Notes: generated from the letters alone by a model not told the origin. Shown: positions 1 through 11,629, numbered from the stretch's first letter. The stretch is DNA of 64,000 bases from Cyrtodaria siliqua (GCA_037043455.1 JAWPHD010004463.1:1-64000), one strand, 5' to 3'. Program-made: numbers and translations.

Positions 1-1470
1 ACTTAGAACTTTGCTGTCACCCGGCAAGCTCTGTAGTTATGTGTATTCTGGCTAGTGTATTCTAGCTATTGGTGTATTTGCTTGTCATTGAATGAGCAGT
101 TTGTTATGCATTCCACATGGCACCTGAACATATTGGAATTAAATAAGAAAACACTTCCAGTTAATGTATGTGCAAAAATCAACCTTTCAGTTTTTGATAA
201 GGTTAGTATTGCGTAAATTGTTAAATCATCATAGCTTTATATAATGTATAGTCTTTCAAGAATAAATTTCAGTTGCCACATAATCATAAGCATCCTAAGT
301 GTCTGAAAATTATTGCTTGGGATTTTTGTCAATGTTACATACATGTACGCCACTTAAAATAAAATGTCACAATATACTGCTCAAGTTATTAATACACGAC
401 TTAAATTAATGCTTCTAAAATAAATCTGGCCCTAAATAGGTTTATTAAAACCATAAACTTACAATATAATCTCATTGCTAACAGAACAAAATGAGCATGG
501 AATATGTGTATGTAACATTGACAAGAAAAATATATGGTAACCTTTTTTTTCATCAAGCAATGATCAAGAAATTTTCTGCTAAAGGCGATTGTTAGTGCAC
601 AGCCCAACATGTCTTTACACAAGAAAGAAAGCAACATTCCATTTGTATGCATTATAGAATCGCCAAGTATATGTAACTGCTTTTGTCAATGTTACATACA
701 TGATAATCAGCATATTTCTATCTCTCCGTAGTTTAAGGCACGTAACTATATTCTGCGAACAACTGGCATTGTCAAAACCCTAGTGGGTTGGACTATGCAT
801 TGTTGCAGTTTTTCTAACAAAGCACAAATGTAAATTAAATGTCCCCTCTTAGACTAAATACTGAATTCTGGCCCTATATAATATATTTTTCTGGCGTGTA
901 TTATTTTCTTGAGTACATGAACAGCCTCTTTAATTTGTAATCTTAATAATATCCTTTCATTATATTATATATATTCTTACACGACCTTTGCATCCTTTCA
1001 TATACGCAAAGAAAAGAGACAACTGTATGTTATTCTATGATAAAATACAGCTCCATTAATTCCCCGCGTATATTTCATCCGTTGGAAGCGCCGCGTTACG
1101 TGACGTCACTTGGCAAATATACGTCACGAAGACGACCTCAACAGTAACTTTAATGAAATGTTAATTACAACAAACTTGCAATGCTCCCAAACCTTGCACC
1201 CCCACGATATAAACCCACCATATGCATCAGTACATGTATATAACATTAATAAGCATCTTGAACAACATGAGAACGTTTGACGTCATACAGCGGGATATGA
1301 CGTAAGCAATGACTTAATTGTTGTCACGTGACTACTAGTGTATTTAAACATATTGTACCGCGCAGAACTTTGCATACGGAGGCGCCCAATGGAACAGCCT
1401 GTAAACATAACAGCCTGATTACCTTGACCTCCGAGATAATATATAGTGCCCCCACAATAGCGTAAACAAT
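1..1470. other. Intergenic, AT-rich, no gene seen
   Basis: No credible coding frame is present. A short motif reading TCAATGTTACATACATG recurs near 330 and 685 and in inverted form near 505-533, so part of this stretch is a decayed repeat. Two perfect CRE/ATF-type octamers (TGACGTCA) lie at 1101-1108 and 1278-1285. They could be regulatory, but no adjacent gene supports this. Confidence 0.5.
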
Positions 1471-1676
1471 GGGGTTATTTTGTGTTAGAATCGAAATAAT
1501 AAATACGTACCTGAATTTTAACGGTAAATAAAACTCTGTTAGTCGTTCGGATGGGAGTAATTAAATCACTTGTGCTAACGCACTGGTGATTTAATTACTA
1601 CGCATCCGAACTCCTAACTGTATTTTTTACACCGATAAAACACAGGTACGTATGTATTATTTCTAAAATAATCCAT
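1471..1676. repeat. Foldback element (long imperfect inverted repeat)
   Basis: The outer arms (about 1471-1512 and 1642-1676) are reverse complements with small indels, sharing for example ACGTACCTG and CAGGTACGT. An inner, almost perfect stem pairs 1547-1569 with 1586-1609 around a 16-base loop. The whole unit can fold into one hairpin, which fits a foldback or MITE-type transposon remnant. No target duplication was identified. Confidence 0.7.
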
Positions 1677-2301
1677 GTGTTTGTAGAACAGTACGGACCT
1701 ACGGTGCCATTGCGTTGAATGCGCTGGTTTCTATAGGACTACACACACGAGATTGCGCTCGAAGCACAGTGCAGCATGCAAATGTATCATTCTCGGGGAT
1801 TTGCAGTAATTCTGTTTGATAAAAAAAATTCATTATGAGCAGTGAACATACTAAGATATAGAGATTACTTAACTGCTGGGATCGATTATAGGGAAATCCT
1901 TCATGAGATGGTAGACGTGTGTTGTTTTATTCACGAACGAGCGTATGCGAGTTAGAAATGTTTAATGAGTAATGTTTTTTCACTGAGAAATCCCAATCTT
2001 TCACTGATAAAAATGTAAAAAATAAATATTAACTTACTTATCTCAATTATTAATCTTTAAAAATGTTTACAAAAAGATGCAGATGGAGAAAATTAACAAA
2101 GGGGAGTAATCATGTAATTTATGAGAACAAGTATATATGTAACCTACTCAGTTCCTAACAATATTCATGCATCTGATTTATTTCAATAACATTTATGTAC
2201 TGGGCGCGAACACAACTGCCTATTGAATACTCTTTGGCTCGAATAGTCTCGAGCCAATTAAGATAACATTGTCTGATGCGCTTACAATTGATTGAAAGTA
2301 A

Positions 2302-2410
2302 CGGCTCATCAACACAATATACGTTATTTAGAGCCACGCCAGAGAGAATTGAATGTTAACGGCTCATCGACACAGTATAGGTTATTTAGAGCCGCCCCAG
2401 AGAGAGGGGA
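2302..2410. repeat. Direct duplication, ~58-bp unit, two copies
   Basis: The phrase CGGCTCATC..GTTATTTAGAGCC occurs at 2302 and again at 2360, with only a few substitutions. Each copy ends in CAGAGAGA, which leads into the SINE-like dimer that follows. Confidence 0.7.
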
Positions 2411-2890
2411 AGATACATAGGAATTCGGGAACCCTGCCCTACTCTTATTATCGAATAGATTCCTATGGTTCTTTAACGTGTTTTGAGGATAGACCGATAC
2501 ACGGGACCGCTAAGGGAAAGTGTTGCTAAAGGACGAGGCTAAGGGAAAGTGTCTTGCCCAAGAACACACCGACGAAACTCAGGGACACCACGGAGGAATG
2601 AACCCGAGGCTTCCGGTTACAAATCAGCCGCGCTACCGACTGCCAGAGAGAGGGGAAGGATACATAGGAATGCGGGAACCTGCCCTACTCTTACTATGGA
2701 ATAGATTCCAAAGCTTCCAATGGTTATTTAACATGCTCGGAGGATGACTGAAACTGAACCGTTTGTAAACGTCCCCGTCCGATGGACGAGGCTGAGGGAA
2801 AGTTGCACAAGAACACACTGAAGAAAGTCAGTGACAACGGCCAGGCGTGAACCCGCGGCCAGTTACAAGTCCAACGCGCTATTCATTTGG
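2398..2890 (-). mobile_element. tRNA-derived SINE, head-to-tail dimer
   Basis: Two diverged ~245-bp units (2398-2641 and 2642-2890) follow one another. On the minus strand each carries a tRNA-like promoter: an A-box-like TAGCGCGGCTG and a B-box-like GGTTCATTCC in the first unit. Both also have a body segment of the type CTTGGGCAAGACACTTTCCC, which is common in tRNA-derived SINEs. They are worn copies with no visible target duplication. The alternative is a local duplication of one SINE. Confidence 0.6.
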
Positions 2891-3539
2891 GCAAGCCAGC
2901 CCCGATGCGCTAAAAAAATTACATTTGTTGAAAAATATAACCGAATATATGTTGATATGCCGAGATTTTAGATTACGATTTTGAATTCCTTTTATTACAG
3001 ATGTTCTATCTGAAAGCATTAGTATTACTTACTCCCGGTGGGGTCACGTCCAGGGGTTTTCAACCGCACTCCCTATAAGTACCGGCAAAGTACTAGGAAA
3101 GTATGCTAGAAGCTTTTCATCAAATAAGAAAACAAATGCGTTTGTGCTGTTATAAATGCCCGCTTTAATACTTATCCATAATCTTCGTTTGACCTTATCC
3201 GAACAAATGTTTAGCCGCTGTAAGACTTATCCACTTTCTGGGACCCCTCTCTCACAAAACGCCAGATTAAAAACCCTTAGTTAGTATTAAGGAAACAAAT
3301 AAAGACAAAATGAATGTTTAACATGTGCATGTCCTTATTATCGTGTCAAAATTATTGTATAATTGCAAAATCGACGAAATGTCAATTGTTGACACAGATT
3401 TTTCCGATCCGCCCAGTTCAAAACGGATAAAATTTGCTTAAAACAATACTAAAATGAAAATAATAAGATATGGATGTGAAGAAAAATATTCAGGGAATCT
3501 AACAAAACAAAAACTAATTATATAACGAATATAATATTT
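2891..3539. other. Intergenic, nothing recognised
   Basis: AT-rich sequence without a convincing reading frame, RNA gene or repeat that I can recognise. Confidence 0.4.
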
Positions 3540-3554
3540 AAATAAATGACAATT

Positions 3555-3813
3555 GAATTGGATTTTATAGTCGCACCAACAGCTTAGGTCATATGGCGAC
3601 TTTCCTGCTTCCACTGGTGGAGGAAGACCCCAGGTGCCCCTCCGGGCAATTTTCGTGCACGGGCGGGCACCTGGGTAGAACCACCGACGTTCCGCAAGCC
3701 AGCTGGATAGCTTCCTCACAAAGATTCCTAGGCCCCTGAGGGATCGAACCTACAGCGGTGAGGGGCAAGTGATTGCAAGTCAGAGACTCTACCCACTTGG
3801 CCACCGACGCCCC
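3555..3813 (-). mobile_element. tRNA-derived SINE with perfect 15-bp target duplication
   Basis: The body is 259 bp on the minus strand. The 5' end (near 3813) carries an A-box-like GGCCAAGTGGGTAGAG and a B box GGTTCGATCC, as in a tRNA-Ser/Leu-like head. A body with CGTGCACGAAAATTG and a short 3' tail follow. The repeat is flanked by AAATAAATGACAATT at 3540-3554 and 3814-3828, identical on both sides, which marks retrotransposition and suggests a fairly recent event. The homologous copy at 4400-4662 supports a dispersed family. Family assignment within bivalve SINEs is not possible by eye. Confidence 0.85.
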
Positions 3814-4255
3814 AAATAAATGACAATTATTATTAAATCAAATTATTCAATGAATACAATTGGTTAAAGACACATTTCGAGCCTATTGTATTTGGGGGGG
3901 AGAGAATTTCTATAGGTAACTGTAAATCGCTGTTAGAAATACATTTGCACAAGCAAATTGAGATTATTAGTGTTTTGTCAAAGGATGAGGCCCGTCCCAT
4001 AAAGAGTGTATACGGTAATAATGTAGTAAAAATTATAACCGTTTTGCATTTTATGTGCACTTGTATATATGTTAAAACAACTATGTATAGATGGATTTTC
4101 TTAAAAGACCCGTGTTAACAATTAATAGTTTTTGTATTTTTAGCACAATATACTCTATTATCAATTACTTCTCTGCCATTTTTTAGTAAATCTCAAATGC
4201 AAGAAACTCATCGGGACTTCAAAATTCAAAAATCGTTGTCATCTGTCAGTGTTTT

Positions 4256-5420
4256 TGATCACCTGATCAATGTGATGTTTTGGAATCACTCTTCGTCCGT
4301 TGTCTGTCCGTCGTCCGTCGTCGTCGTTATCTTTTGCTTCTGACGACTTTTTCTCAGAAACCGTTTGTCGGAATTCAATCAAATCTTATATGAATTCATT
4401 AAACTGGATCTATAGTTGCACCAACAGCTAAGGTCATTTGGCGACATTTCAGCTTTTTATTGGTGGAGGAAGACCCCAGGTGCAAACCCGGGCATTTTTT
4501 CGTGCACGGGCGCACCTGAGTAGAACCACCGACGTTCCGCAAGCAAGCTGGATAGCTTGATACTCCTACTTAACAGTCCTGGCCCCATGGGGAATCGAAC
4601 CCACAGCGGCGGTGAAGGACATGTGATTTCAAGTCTGAGACCACTCGACCACGGACAACCCCAAGTTTATGTGAAGCATCATTATATGTTTGTTCGATTG
4701 GTGCACCTGAGGTCATAAATGCCCCCCGCAATGGGGCTTATCCGTTTCATTTAACAAATCTTAAAATATCGTCTGCAAAAATACAAGATATAGAGCTGTG
4801 ATATTCTGCATGTAACATCGTCTTATGGTCCTCTAACTAGTTTGTTCTAATGGTGACCCTGAGGTCAAATTAGGACCCGCCCCAGTGGTCACATATTAAA
4901 CATAGACTTATATAGGGAAACACTTCAACAATATTCATCCCTGAAACTACAATAGCCAGAGGTTTAATATTTTGCATTTACCTTAAGGTTATGGTCATCT
5001 ACCAAGTTTGTTCAAATCGTGACTCTGAGGTCAGATTTGAACATTTCCTGTTCTGCTTCCTTTTAGTGTATTTATATTCATTCATTCATAATCTTTCCTT
5101 ATTCAAAATGAATCCGTACGGAACTCTATTATGCTCCGGATAAGATTTTTCAAAAAGGGGAGATAATTAAAAAAGTAGTGAAGCTAGAGTTATGGTTCCT
5201 ATGAACTGCACTCCGTCTCATTATCCTTATCATTCACAGGAACTTTAATCAAGCATACTTTTTGAGTTATGCTCCGGACAAAAAGCGCATGGACGCATGG
5301 ACGCACATACGGACGGACAGAAAAAGCGGCGACTATATGCTCCCCCATAATAAACAATCTAGTGGTTTTTTTATTTACAATATATCTTATATCAAAAACT
5401 AAGGTAATAGTAAATGAAAA
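4256..5420 (+). mobile_element. Degenerate HINE/pearl-like element with hairpin 5' end
   Basis: It begins after a T run with a hairpin (GATCAC..GTGATG, 4256-4276). A TCCGTCGTCCGTCG tract follows, as in the other elements of this class in the window. Downstream (about 4680-5045) there are two diverged ~180-bp units with the phrase GTGACYCTGAGGTCARATT. A SINE (4400-4662) interrupts it. The 3' end is unclear; a GACGGACAG-rich stretch near 5290-5325 may be part of it or a separate repeat. Confidence 0.5.
4400..4662 (-). mobile_element. tRNA-derived SINE, second copy
   Basis: Homologous along its length to the SINE at 3555-3813, including the A-box-like GGTCGAGTGGTCTCAGA, the B box GGTTCGATTCC and the CGTGCACGAAAAAATGCCC body. 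The flanks show an imperfect TTATRTGAA..CATTA duplication, so it is older than the first copy. It sits inside a HINE-like element. Confidence 0.8.
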
Positions 5421-5424
5421 GAAA

Positions 5425-6843
5425 ACAAGAGGCCCAAGAGGGCCTGTGAACGCTCTACTGGCTGTTATACCATTGATGAATCGAGTCGTACTACATGGTG
5501 TCTAGAGTGTACACAAGGTTTTTCAAGTATTTGACCTAGTGACCTAGTTTTTGACCCCATGGGACCCATTTTCGAACTTGACCAAAATATAATTAAGACA
5601 ACATTTCGACAAAGTTTCATCAAGATCGGGTCAGAAATATGGCCTCTAGAGTGTACTAGTGACCTAGTTTTTGATCCTGTGTGACCCATTTTCGAACTTT
5701 AGCAAGCTATAATTGAGACAAATATTCTGACAAAATTGCATCAAGATCGGGTCAAAAATATGGCCTCTAGAGTGTACACACGGTTTTTCCAAAGTTTGAC
5801 CTAGTGACCTAGTTTTTAACACCATGTGACCCATTTTTGAACTTGACCAAGATATAATTAAGACAAACATTTTGACAAAGAGTGTACACAAGGTTTTTCC
5901 AATATTTGACCTAGTGACCTAGTTTTTAACCCCATGTGACCCATTTACAAACTTGACCAAGATATAATTAAGACAAACATTCTGACAAAGTTGCATCAAG
6001 CTCGGGTCAAAAATATGGCCTCTAGAGTGTACACAAGGTTTTTCCAGTATTTGACCTAGTGACCTAGTTTTTAACTTCATGTGACCCATTTCCGAACTTG
6101 ATCAAGATATAATTCAGATAAACAATTTGACAAAATTTCATTAAGATTGGGTAACAAATATGACCTCTAGAGTGTACACAAGTTTTTTCAAGTATTTGAC
6201 CTAGTGACCTAGTTTTTGACCCCACATGACCCATTTTTAAACTTGACCGAGATTTCATTGAGACAAACATTCTGACAAAGTTTCATCAAGATCGTGTCAA
6301 AAATATGGCCTCTAGAGTGTACACACGGTTTTTCCAAAGTTTGACCTAGTGACCTAGTTTTTAACACCATGTGGCCCATTTTTGAACTTGACCAAGATAT
6401 AATTAAGACAAACATTTTGACAAAGTTTCATGAAGATTGGGTCAGAAATACGGCTTCTAGAGTGTACACAAGGTTTTTCAAGTATTTGACCTAGTGACCT
6501 AGTTTTTAACCCCATGTGACCCATTTTCAAACTTGACCAAGATATAATTAAGACAAACATTCTGACAAAGTTGCATCAAGCTCGGGTCAAAAATATGGCC
6601 TTTAGAGTGTACACCAGGTTTTTCCAATATTTGACCTAGTGACCTAGTTTTTGACCCCACATGACCCATTTTCGAACTTGACCGAGATTTCATTGAGACA
6701 AACATTCTGACAAAGTTTCATGATGATTGCATCAGAAATGTGGCCTCTAGAGTGTACACAAGCAAAAGTTAACGGACGACGGACGACGGAAGACGGACAA
6801 CACACCATCCCATAAGCTCTGCTGGCCAAGGGCCAGCAGAGCT
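5425..6843 (-). mobile_element. HINE/pearl-like element, 145-bp repeat core (copy 1)
   Basis: On the minus strand it starts with a perfect 29-base hairpin (AGCTCTGCTGGCC, AAG loop, GGCCAGCAGAGCT; 6815-6843). Next comes a TCCGTCGTCCG-rich leader, then about nine 145-bp direct repeats. It ends in a second hairpin (GGCCCTCTTGGGCC) followed by TCTTG. Two units carry internal deletions (near 5655 and 5880). The structure matches non-autonomous Helentron-type elements (HINEs; the pearl elements of bivalves): no coding capacity, a tandem core and a 3' hairpin. Copy 2, in opposite orientation, is at 13,956-15,409. Confidence 0.75.
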
Positions 6844-7069
6844 AAAAACTGTGAGGGGGCCTCAATATAATGTCTCTGTGGTAATCAAGTCAGGGAGAAG
6901 TAAGCAGTTAAAAAGCATGCTATCCATGACTTTTCAACGACTACAATCAGCTGGGAAATGTGTCTTTAAAAGTTGATCACATGATTAAAAATAAAAAGTT
7001 ATATTGACCTGAAAAACGTATATTGACTTTTGTATATTGACCTGTGGGCTGAGTCAAACATAATTTTGT

Positions 7070-7460
7070 GAAAAAATTCAAAATTCAAATTTCAAAATTC
7101 AAAATTCAAAAATTTCAAAAATTCAAAATTTCAAAATTCAAAATCCCAAAATTTTAAAATTCAAAATTCAAAATTTCAAAATTCAAAAATTCAAAATTTC
7201 ATGAATAATTTGATTTAATAATAAAATAATTGTTGCCTTTCAGGTTGGATCGAATTCAAAAATTTCAAAATTTCAAAATCCCAAAATTTCAAAATTTTAA
7301 ATTCCAAAAATTTCAAAATTTCAAATTTCAAATTTCAAAATTCCAAAAATTCAAAATTTCATGAATAATTTGATTTAATAATAAAATAATTGTTGCCTTT
7401 TATGTTCGGTCGATATGTGTATTTATCGACCTCACTAAAAGGCAATAATTTTATAACATT
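7070..7460. repeat. TTCAAAA low-complexity tract and 160-bp duplication
   Basis: A run of near-identical ATTTCAAAATTC phrases fills 7070-7340. The segment TTCATGAATAATTTGATTT..TTGCCTTT occurs twice (about 7198 and 7357), so the stretch is a two-copy ~160-bp tandem. At 7385-7460 a further inverted repeat (TTGCCTTTT / AAAAGGCAA, with GGTCGATA / TATCGACC inside) can form a hairpin. Confidence 0.65.
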
Positions 7461-7713
7461 TTTAGAACACTTTTTTTATTCTTCATTTGCTCTTATATAT
7501 GTTTTGTATAATGGAAATCAATTTGTTGCGTTCTTGTCATTAATTTCATAAAATCAGCCAAAATGAATTTTCAGTTTCACAGGAAGGGCTCTGCCCAATT
7601 CAAAATTTTGAATTTCCTTAATCTTAAAGTCAGGAAACAGTTATATTACATATTTGTCTGTGATTTGTATAGGAAATACTGGGAATAGAAAAGCCATATC
7701 TACTCGTTTGCTC

Positions 7714-7752
7714 TACTGGGAAATATCTACCAGTGGGAGATATTTCCCAGTA
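7714..7752. repeat. Short perfect hairpin
   Basis: TACTGGGAAATATCT (7714-7728) is the exact reverse complement of 7738-7752, with a 9-base loop. A weaker outer pair (AGAAAAGCC near 7687 and GGGCTTTTCT near 7770) extends the fold. It is probably a foldback repeat remnant; no gene is adjacent. Confidence 0.6.
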
Positions 7753-7867
7753 CGGAACATTGCTCGGGCTTTTCTGTCAGTGGCGGGAACGCCAAATGAC
7801 GTTCCGATTGTTTTCCGGACGTCTTCGTCAGAATCCGCCAATAGGAAATAACGATTACGGAAATTAA

Positions 7868-7990
7868 CGAAGAGTTCCGGTTCCACTTGCTTTGTTTGTA
7901 TGACGTAACGCCGTCTTGGATGACTTAACGAAAAGTTCCGGTTCCACTTGCTTTGTTTGTATGACGTAATGTCGTCTTGGATGTCGTAAC
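7868..7990. repeat. 60-bp tandem duplication
   Basis: The block AGTTCCGGTTCCACTTGC..TATGACGTAA is present at about 7872 and again at about 7932. It is followed by a shorter third piece with the CGTAACGTCGTCTTGG phrase. The copies are nearly identical. Confidence 0.7.
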
Positions 7991-8127
7991 GTCGTCTTGG
8001 CGTTCTCGTGCAAACTGGTGTAAAAAGACGTCAATCATTAGAAATATTAAAATAAAATATCATTTTAAATTATGTAATATATAGTTTAATAACCAGTGTT
8101 TCCGAGATACTGAAAATAGCGTTTTAA

Positions 8128-8441
8128 AGGGACACATGGCAATCTTGAATTTTTAAAAACTCACGGCGTCCCGTTAGTTTTTCTCTTCACTTGCATTTGT
8201 TCAATCATTAATAGTAATTGTTAGAATAGTTCAAAGCAAATTATTTTTACAAATTACTTACTTTTTATAATTGTGCATCAATAATATATTTAAAAATTTG
8301 GTGAAATATTGAAGAAAATTGAAATCTCAATTTTTTATTTAATTATATGCAAGCAGTTTTAAAGTCAAAATGACGTAGGATAAGTAAATTGAGGAGCAAA
8401 TTTTAATGTTTGAATAAAACTCAAGATTGCCATGTGTCCCT
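8128..8441. mobile_element. MITE with TTAA target duplication (Kolobok- or piggyBac-like)
   Basis: Terminal inverted repeats AGGGACACATGGCAATCTTGA and the reverse complement lie at the two ends. They are directly flanked by TTAA (8124-8127 and 8442-8445). TTAA duplication with ends starting AGGG is typical of Kolobok; piggyBac is the alternative. The interior is AT-rich and non-coding. A diverged inverted relative of the right half is found at 33,187-33,320. Confidence 0.75.
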
Positions 8442-8610
8442 TTAAACGAGATGGACCGGTCACGGTGATCACGTTTATTTGTTATCCAAGCCTTCTCTGA
8501 CGAACCACTGTAGATAATCTCAGAGAATCTGGCAACATGTTTATTATTTATTCTAGGCTCTAGCATGTCCAACGGAATGTAAGTGTATGAAATATCAAGG
8601 TTCTATTCGA

Positions 8611-8675
8611 GCCCAATATAGGTGACTTTGAAGTAGAATACCGCTTAAGCCGGTGCTAGGGGGCGTGCGAGGCTG
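8611..8675 (+). repeat. Fragment of a dispersed repeat (CTTAAGCCGG family)
   Basis: The phrase GCCCAATATA..GAATACCGCTTAAGCCGG..GCTAGG matches longer copies near 20,620, 33,375, 33,645 and 55,110. It is a truncated copy with no coding content. Confidence 0.6.
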
Positions 8676-9002
8676 TTTAACCCTTTTTTGCAGCGGTCCG
8701 TATAATGCCCACTTCCCCACCCAAATTATTTTGAAAATCATGCAGTTTTCCCCAATTTTTAAACAACTCTGAAAATGTCATTCCCCAGTCATGGATCTTT
8801 CCCACATTTTAGGCCAAAATGTCCCTTAGACCTCAGGGCTTTTTTAACCTATTTAACAGGGGCCGAAATTCGGCCTCTTCCCAGTTGCAAAAACCTCTAT
8901 TTTTTCCTAATTTTGGGGTAAAAACTTCCTAATTTAATTTTTGTCTCGCCTTTTGAAAAAATGCGAGACTATAGGTGCCGCTAATGTTGGCGGGCTCGAC
9001 GG

Positions 9003-9332
9003 CGTCAACATATTGTATTATAACTTTTTTGTCCTTAGGAGTGGAATGTTCAAATTTCATATATAACCTCCTGGTCATTGCCCGTCTTAATGCCAATAAC
9101 TTCCAGCCCTGCAACTGACCGTGGGTCCGAGTCAAGGTCACTTAAATACATGTACCGTCACCAAATTTTAACACAAATATTGACGGTACATGTATTTACT
9201 GACCTTGACTCCGACCCACGGTCAGTTGGAGGGCTGGAAGTTATTGGCATTAAGACGGGCAATGACCAGGAGGCTATATATGAAATTTGAACATTCTAAC
9301 TCCCAAGGACAAGAAAGTTGTAATACAATATG
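9003..9332. repeat. Large imperfect palindrome, arms ~160 bp
   Basis: The left arm (about 9003-9165) contains in order CATATTGTATTATAAC, GTTCAAATTTCATATA, TTGCCCGTCTTAATGCCA and TACATGTACCGTCA. The right arm (about 9180-9332) has the exact reverse complements in reverse order. The short spacer is near 9166-9180. It looks like an inverted duplication of one repeat unit of the surrounding element. Confidence 0.85.
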
Positions 9333-11014
9333 TCAGCGTGAAAGTTTTGGTTAATATTTTGGTTAACATTTCGGTTAACATTTCGGTTAACATTTTGGTT
9401 AAAGTTCTTATAACTTTTTTGTCCTTTGGAGTAGAGTGTTCAAATTTCATATATAACTTCACTGGTTATTGTTCTTTTTATTCCAGTAACTATCAGTCTC
9501 CAACTGACCCTGTGTCAAGGTCAGTTTCCTCTTAAATGCATCTACCGTCTCCAAAAAAAATGTGTTAAAGTGCGTTAAATTATTAAAACTTTGTTGTTCT
9601 TTGGAGTAGAGTGTTCAAATTTCATATATAACCTCACTGGTCATTGTTCTTCTTATTTCAGCGACTTCCAGTCCTCCAACTGACCCTTGGTCAAGGTCAG
9701 GGTCACTTTAATAAATGTATATTCTCCAAATTTCACATTGTTGTCGCAGCACTGCAGCAATGTACAGTGTAACTGTTCAAAATCTCATATATAAATTCAC
9801 TGGACATTGTTCTTGTCCAGCCATAATCTGTATAGCTTTCTTCTATTTTAAATGCATACACATTCCAATTTTCATGTGAGTTTTATAAGGTTTGACAGGA
9901 ACTTAATTGCATTATCTTATTTATGTAGCTACTGCAACAAGCTGGGTAATTTGATGCTCCAGCAAAAGTTTATCAAAAGTGTCTATCTTTTTACTTTAAT
10001 TCCAATCAGTGTAACATATATAATATAAAACTGCAGGACTAAGATCCCACCTTCCTATTTTTTCCTTCTGTTGGCATGCCAACCCGAGTTCTGGGTTGAT
10101 TGCCAGATTTTGAATAAAATTGAGAGATAACCACTCATAAATCGTTCCTGTGAAGTCTTATGCAATTTCGCCCAGTGGTTTCAGATATGTTGTTTAAATG
10201 TTTACGATGACGACGGAAGACAATAACGACGGACGAAGTCTGACGACGGACAAAATAGCGATAAAACATAGGTTTTATAAAGTTAAGGACTTCACGGTTT
10301 AGCATAAAATAATCGACTTCACGGTTTAGCATAATTTAAAAATGCATTAATTCTTCGGAACAGGTTCTTTGACAAAACCCTTACGCTTACCTGATAATAT
10401 TGAAATAATATTGTGGAAGTTTTCGTGTATATGCATGCATTTTGTTCATAATATGCGCAAAATTGAAGTACGCTTCATGGATTAGCAATTTGTTCTGGTG
10501 CATTTTCAGAAGTTTTCTAAAGTGTTTACCAAAAGTACCAACTTTCACAAAAAATTAATATCAGTCGAGGGTAGAGTACATTTTTTGCGTTCGAATGCGC
10601 TTTCTTTGTTAGAAAATGGTTAAGAAATACAAATCTTATCGCACTCTGAAAGTTTCGATGTGGGCGAATGTTTACAATTTTTTTCTTCACGAATTAGCAA
10701 TAATGACGTCATAGGTCATGTGGTATAGTCACCCTGATTATTATAATGTCCCTTTAAGATAATGAAATGAATGAATGTATACAATTTGCCATTACCATTG
10801 TCACATACTGCCATGCAACAGAATTACATTAATTGTAATATGAGTTGACATTTCTTGATAAAACATGATTCATGCAGATTAATTGACATACATGTCAGTT
10901 CCTGAAACAATACAGGTTGTCAAGTTGGCAAATTACTTCAATTTTACATCTGCAGATCAGGTTTGTTTGTTTGTTTGAATTGTGTTTTACGTCATTTTCA
11001 ACACATGTAAGGTT

Positions 11015-11100
11015 ATATATATGACCCTCAATTTTTTGTGGTGGAGGTAGACCACCCATTTTTTCTGGGTAGAACCAATACTGTACATGGGAAATAAACC
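11015..11100 (-). repeat. Possible SINE core fragment
   Basis: GTGGTGGAGGTAGACC and TTCTGGGTAGAACCA resemble the central part of the SINEs at 3.6 and 4.5 kb (TGGTGGAGGAAGACC, CTGGGTAGAACCA) in the same order and spacing. The tRNA-like head is absent, so this is a fragment or a related SINE sharing only the core. Confidence 0.35.
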
Positions 11101-11629
11101 TCATAAGAATAAAAACTAAAACAATATACTGCTACAATTGTACATAAGTGTTGAACGTTCTAAAATAATGTGTACGAATTTGCATTTGCTTTCATCCAAT
11201 AATAATTGCATTTAGCTTCATTTATTGAAAACTATGAATGCTACCAGTCTTGCTTGACTTTGTTAACAATTGCTTTAAACCCTCGATTTTATCAAGATGA
11301 AGGTCGCTTGAAACATGTATGATGGACATGTTTCTTTAGGCGAGACCTCATGTTGCGCGCAACTCTTGTTTTTATATATATATATTTTTTTGGTAATTAA
11401 GTGACATACTTTACACAGTTTGTATGTTAAAATAACACAGTTCTAAAACCTAATCAATATTTTACCTAAAACTACATTTTAATGAAATTTCCCCTTAAAA
11501 AAACATTTCCCAAAACAACGAAAATCACACTATTTTTTCCCAATTTGGACAGTCTCGCGCTTCTTTTTCCCAAATTCAGCAGGCCTTAGTAGGCCTTTTC
11601 CCAATTTTCTTGAAAAAAGCCCTGGACCT

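Larger units (their letters stand above)
8943..11368 (+). mobile_element. HINE/pearl-like element nested in the hAT-like element
   Basis: Starts after a T run with the hairpin GTCTCGC..GCGAGAC (8943-8969). It ends with the hairpin GTTGCGCGCAAC (11352-11363) and CTCTTG before another T run, which is the same end logic as the 145-bp and 318-bp elements. The core holds ~185-bp units sharing GTTCAAATTTCATATATAAC (near 9048, 9434 and 9612), the large palindrome at 9003-9332, and a 12-bp GGTTAACATTTC minisatellite (9345-9405). The rest (9750-11,350) is unique AT-rich sequence with no credible gene. Confidence 0.65.
8834..11624. mobile_element. hAT-like non-autonomous element, 5-bp target duplication GACCT
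   Basis: Ends read CAGGGCTTTTTT and AAAAAAGCCCTG. The flanks repeat GACCT directly outside both ends (8829-8833 and 11625-11629). Near the left end is the palindromic phrase GGGGCCGAAATTCGGCC, shared with the left end of the element at 13,885. The element's own sequence is only the two outer parts (8834-8942 and 11369-11624); a HINE-like element (8943-11368) was inserted in the middle. CAGGG-type ends point to hAT, where 5-bp duplications define one subgroup. No transposase is present. Confidence 0.7.

Noticed and set aside
1101..1285. CRE-type promoter for a gene near 1 kb
   Set aside because: Two TGACGTCA octamers are real, but no transcription unit or exon can be tied to them.
3555..4662. 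tRNA genes
   Set aside because: The B-box-like motifs belong to SINE heads; no complete cloverleaf with acceptor stem and anticodon arm can be drawn.
5465..6829. Series of overlapping 68-75-codon frames on the minus strand (and their plus-strand twins at 14,091-15,492)
   Set aside because: They repeat every 145 bp, which is not a multiple of three. They are the same non-coding repeat translated again and again.
5425..6843. CRISPR-like reading of the tandem arrays
   Set aside because: Units of 145 bp with no unique spacers, no short conserved repeats and no cas genes; the context is eukaryotic.
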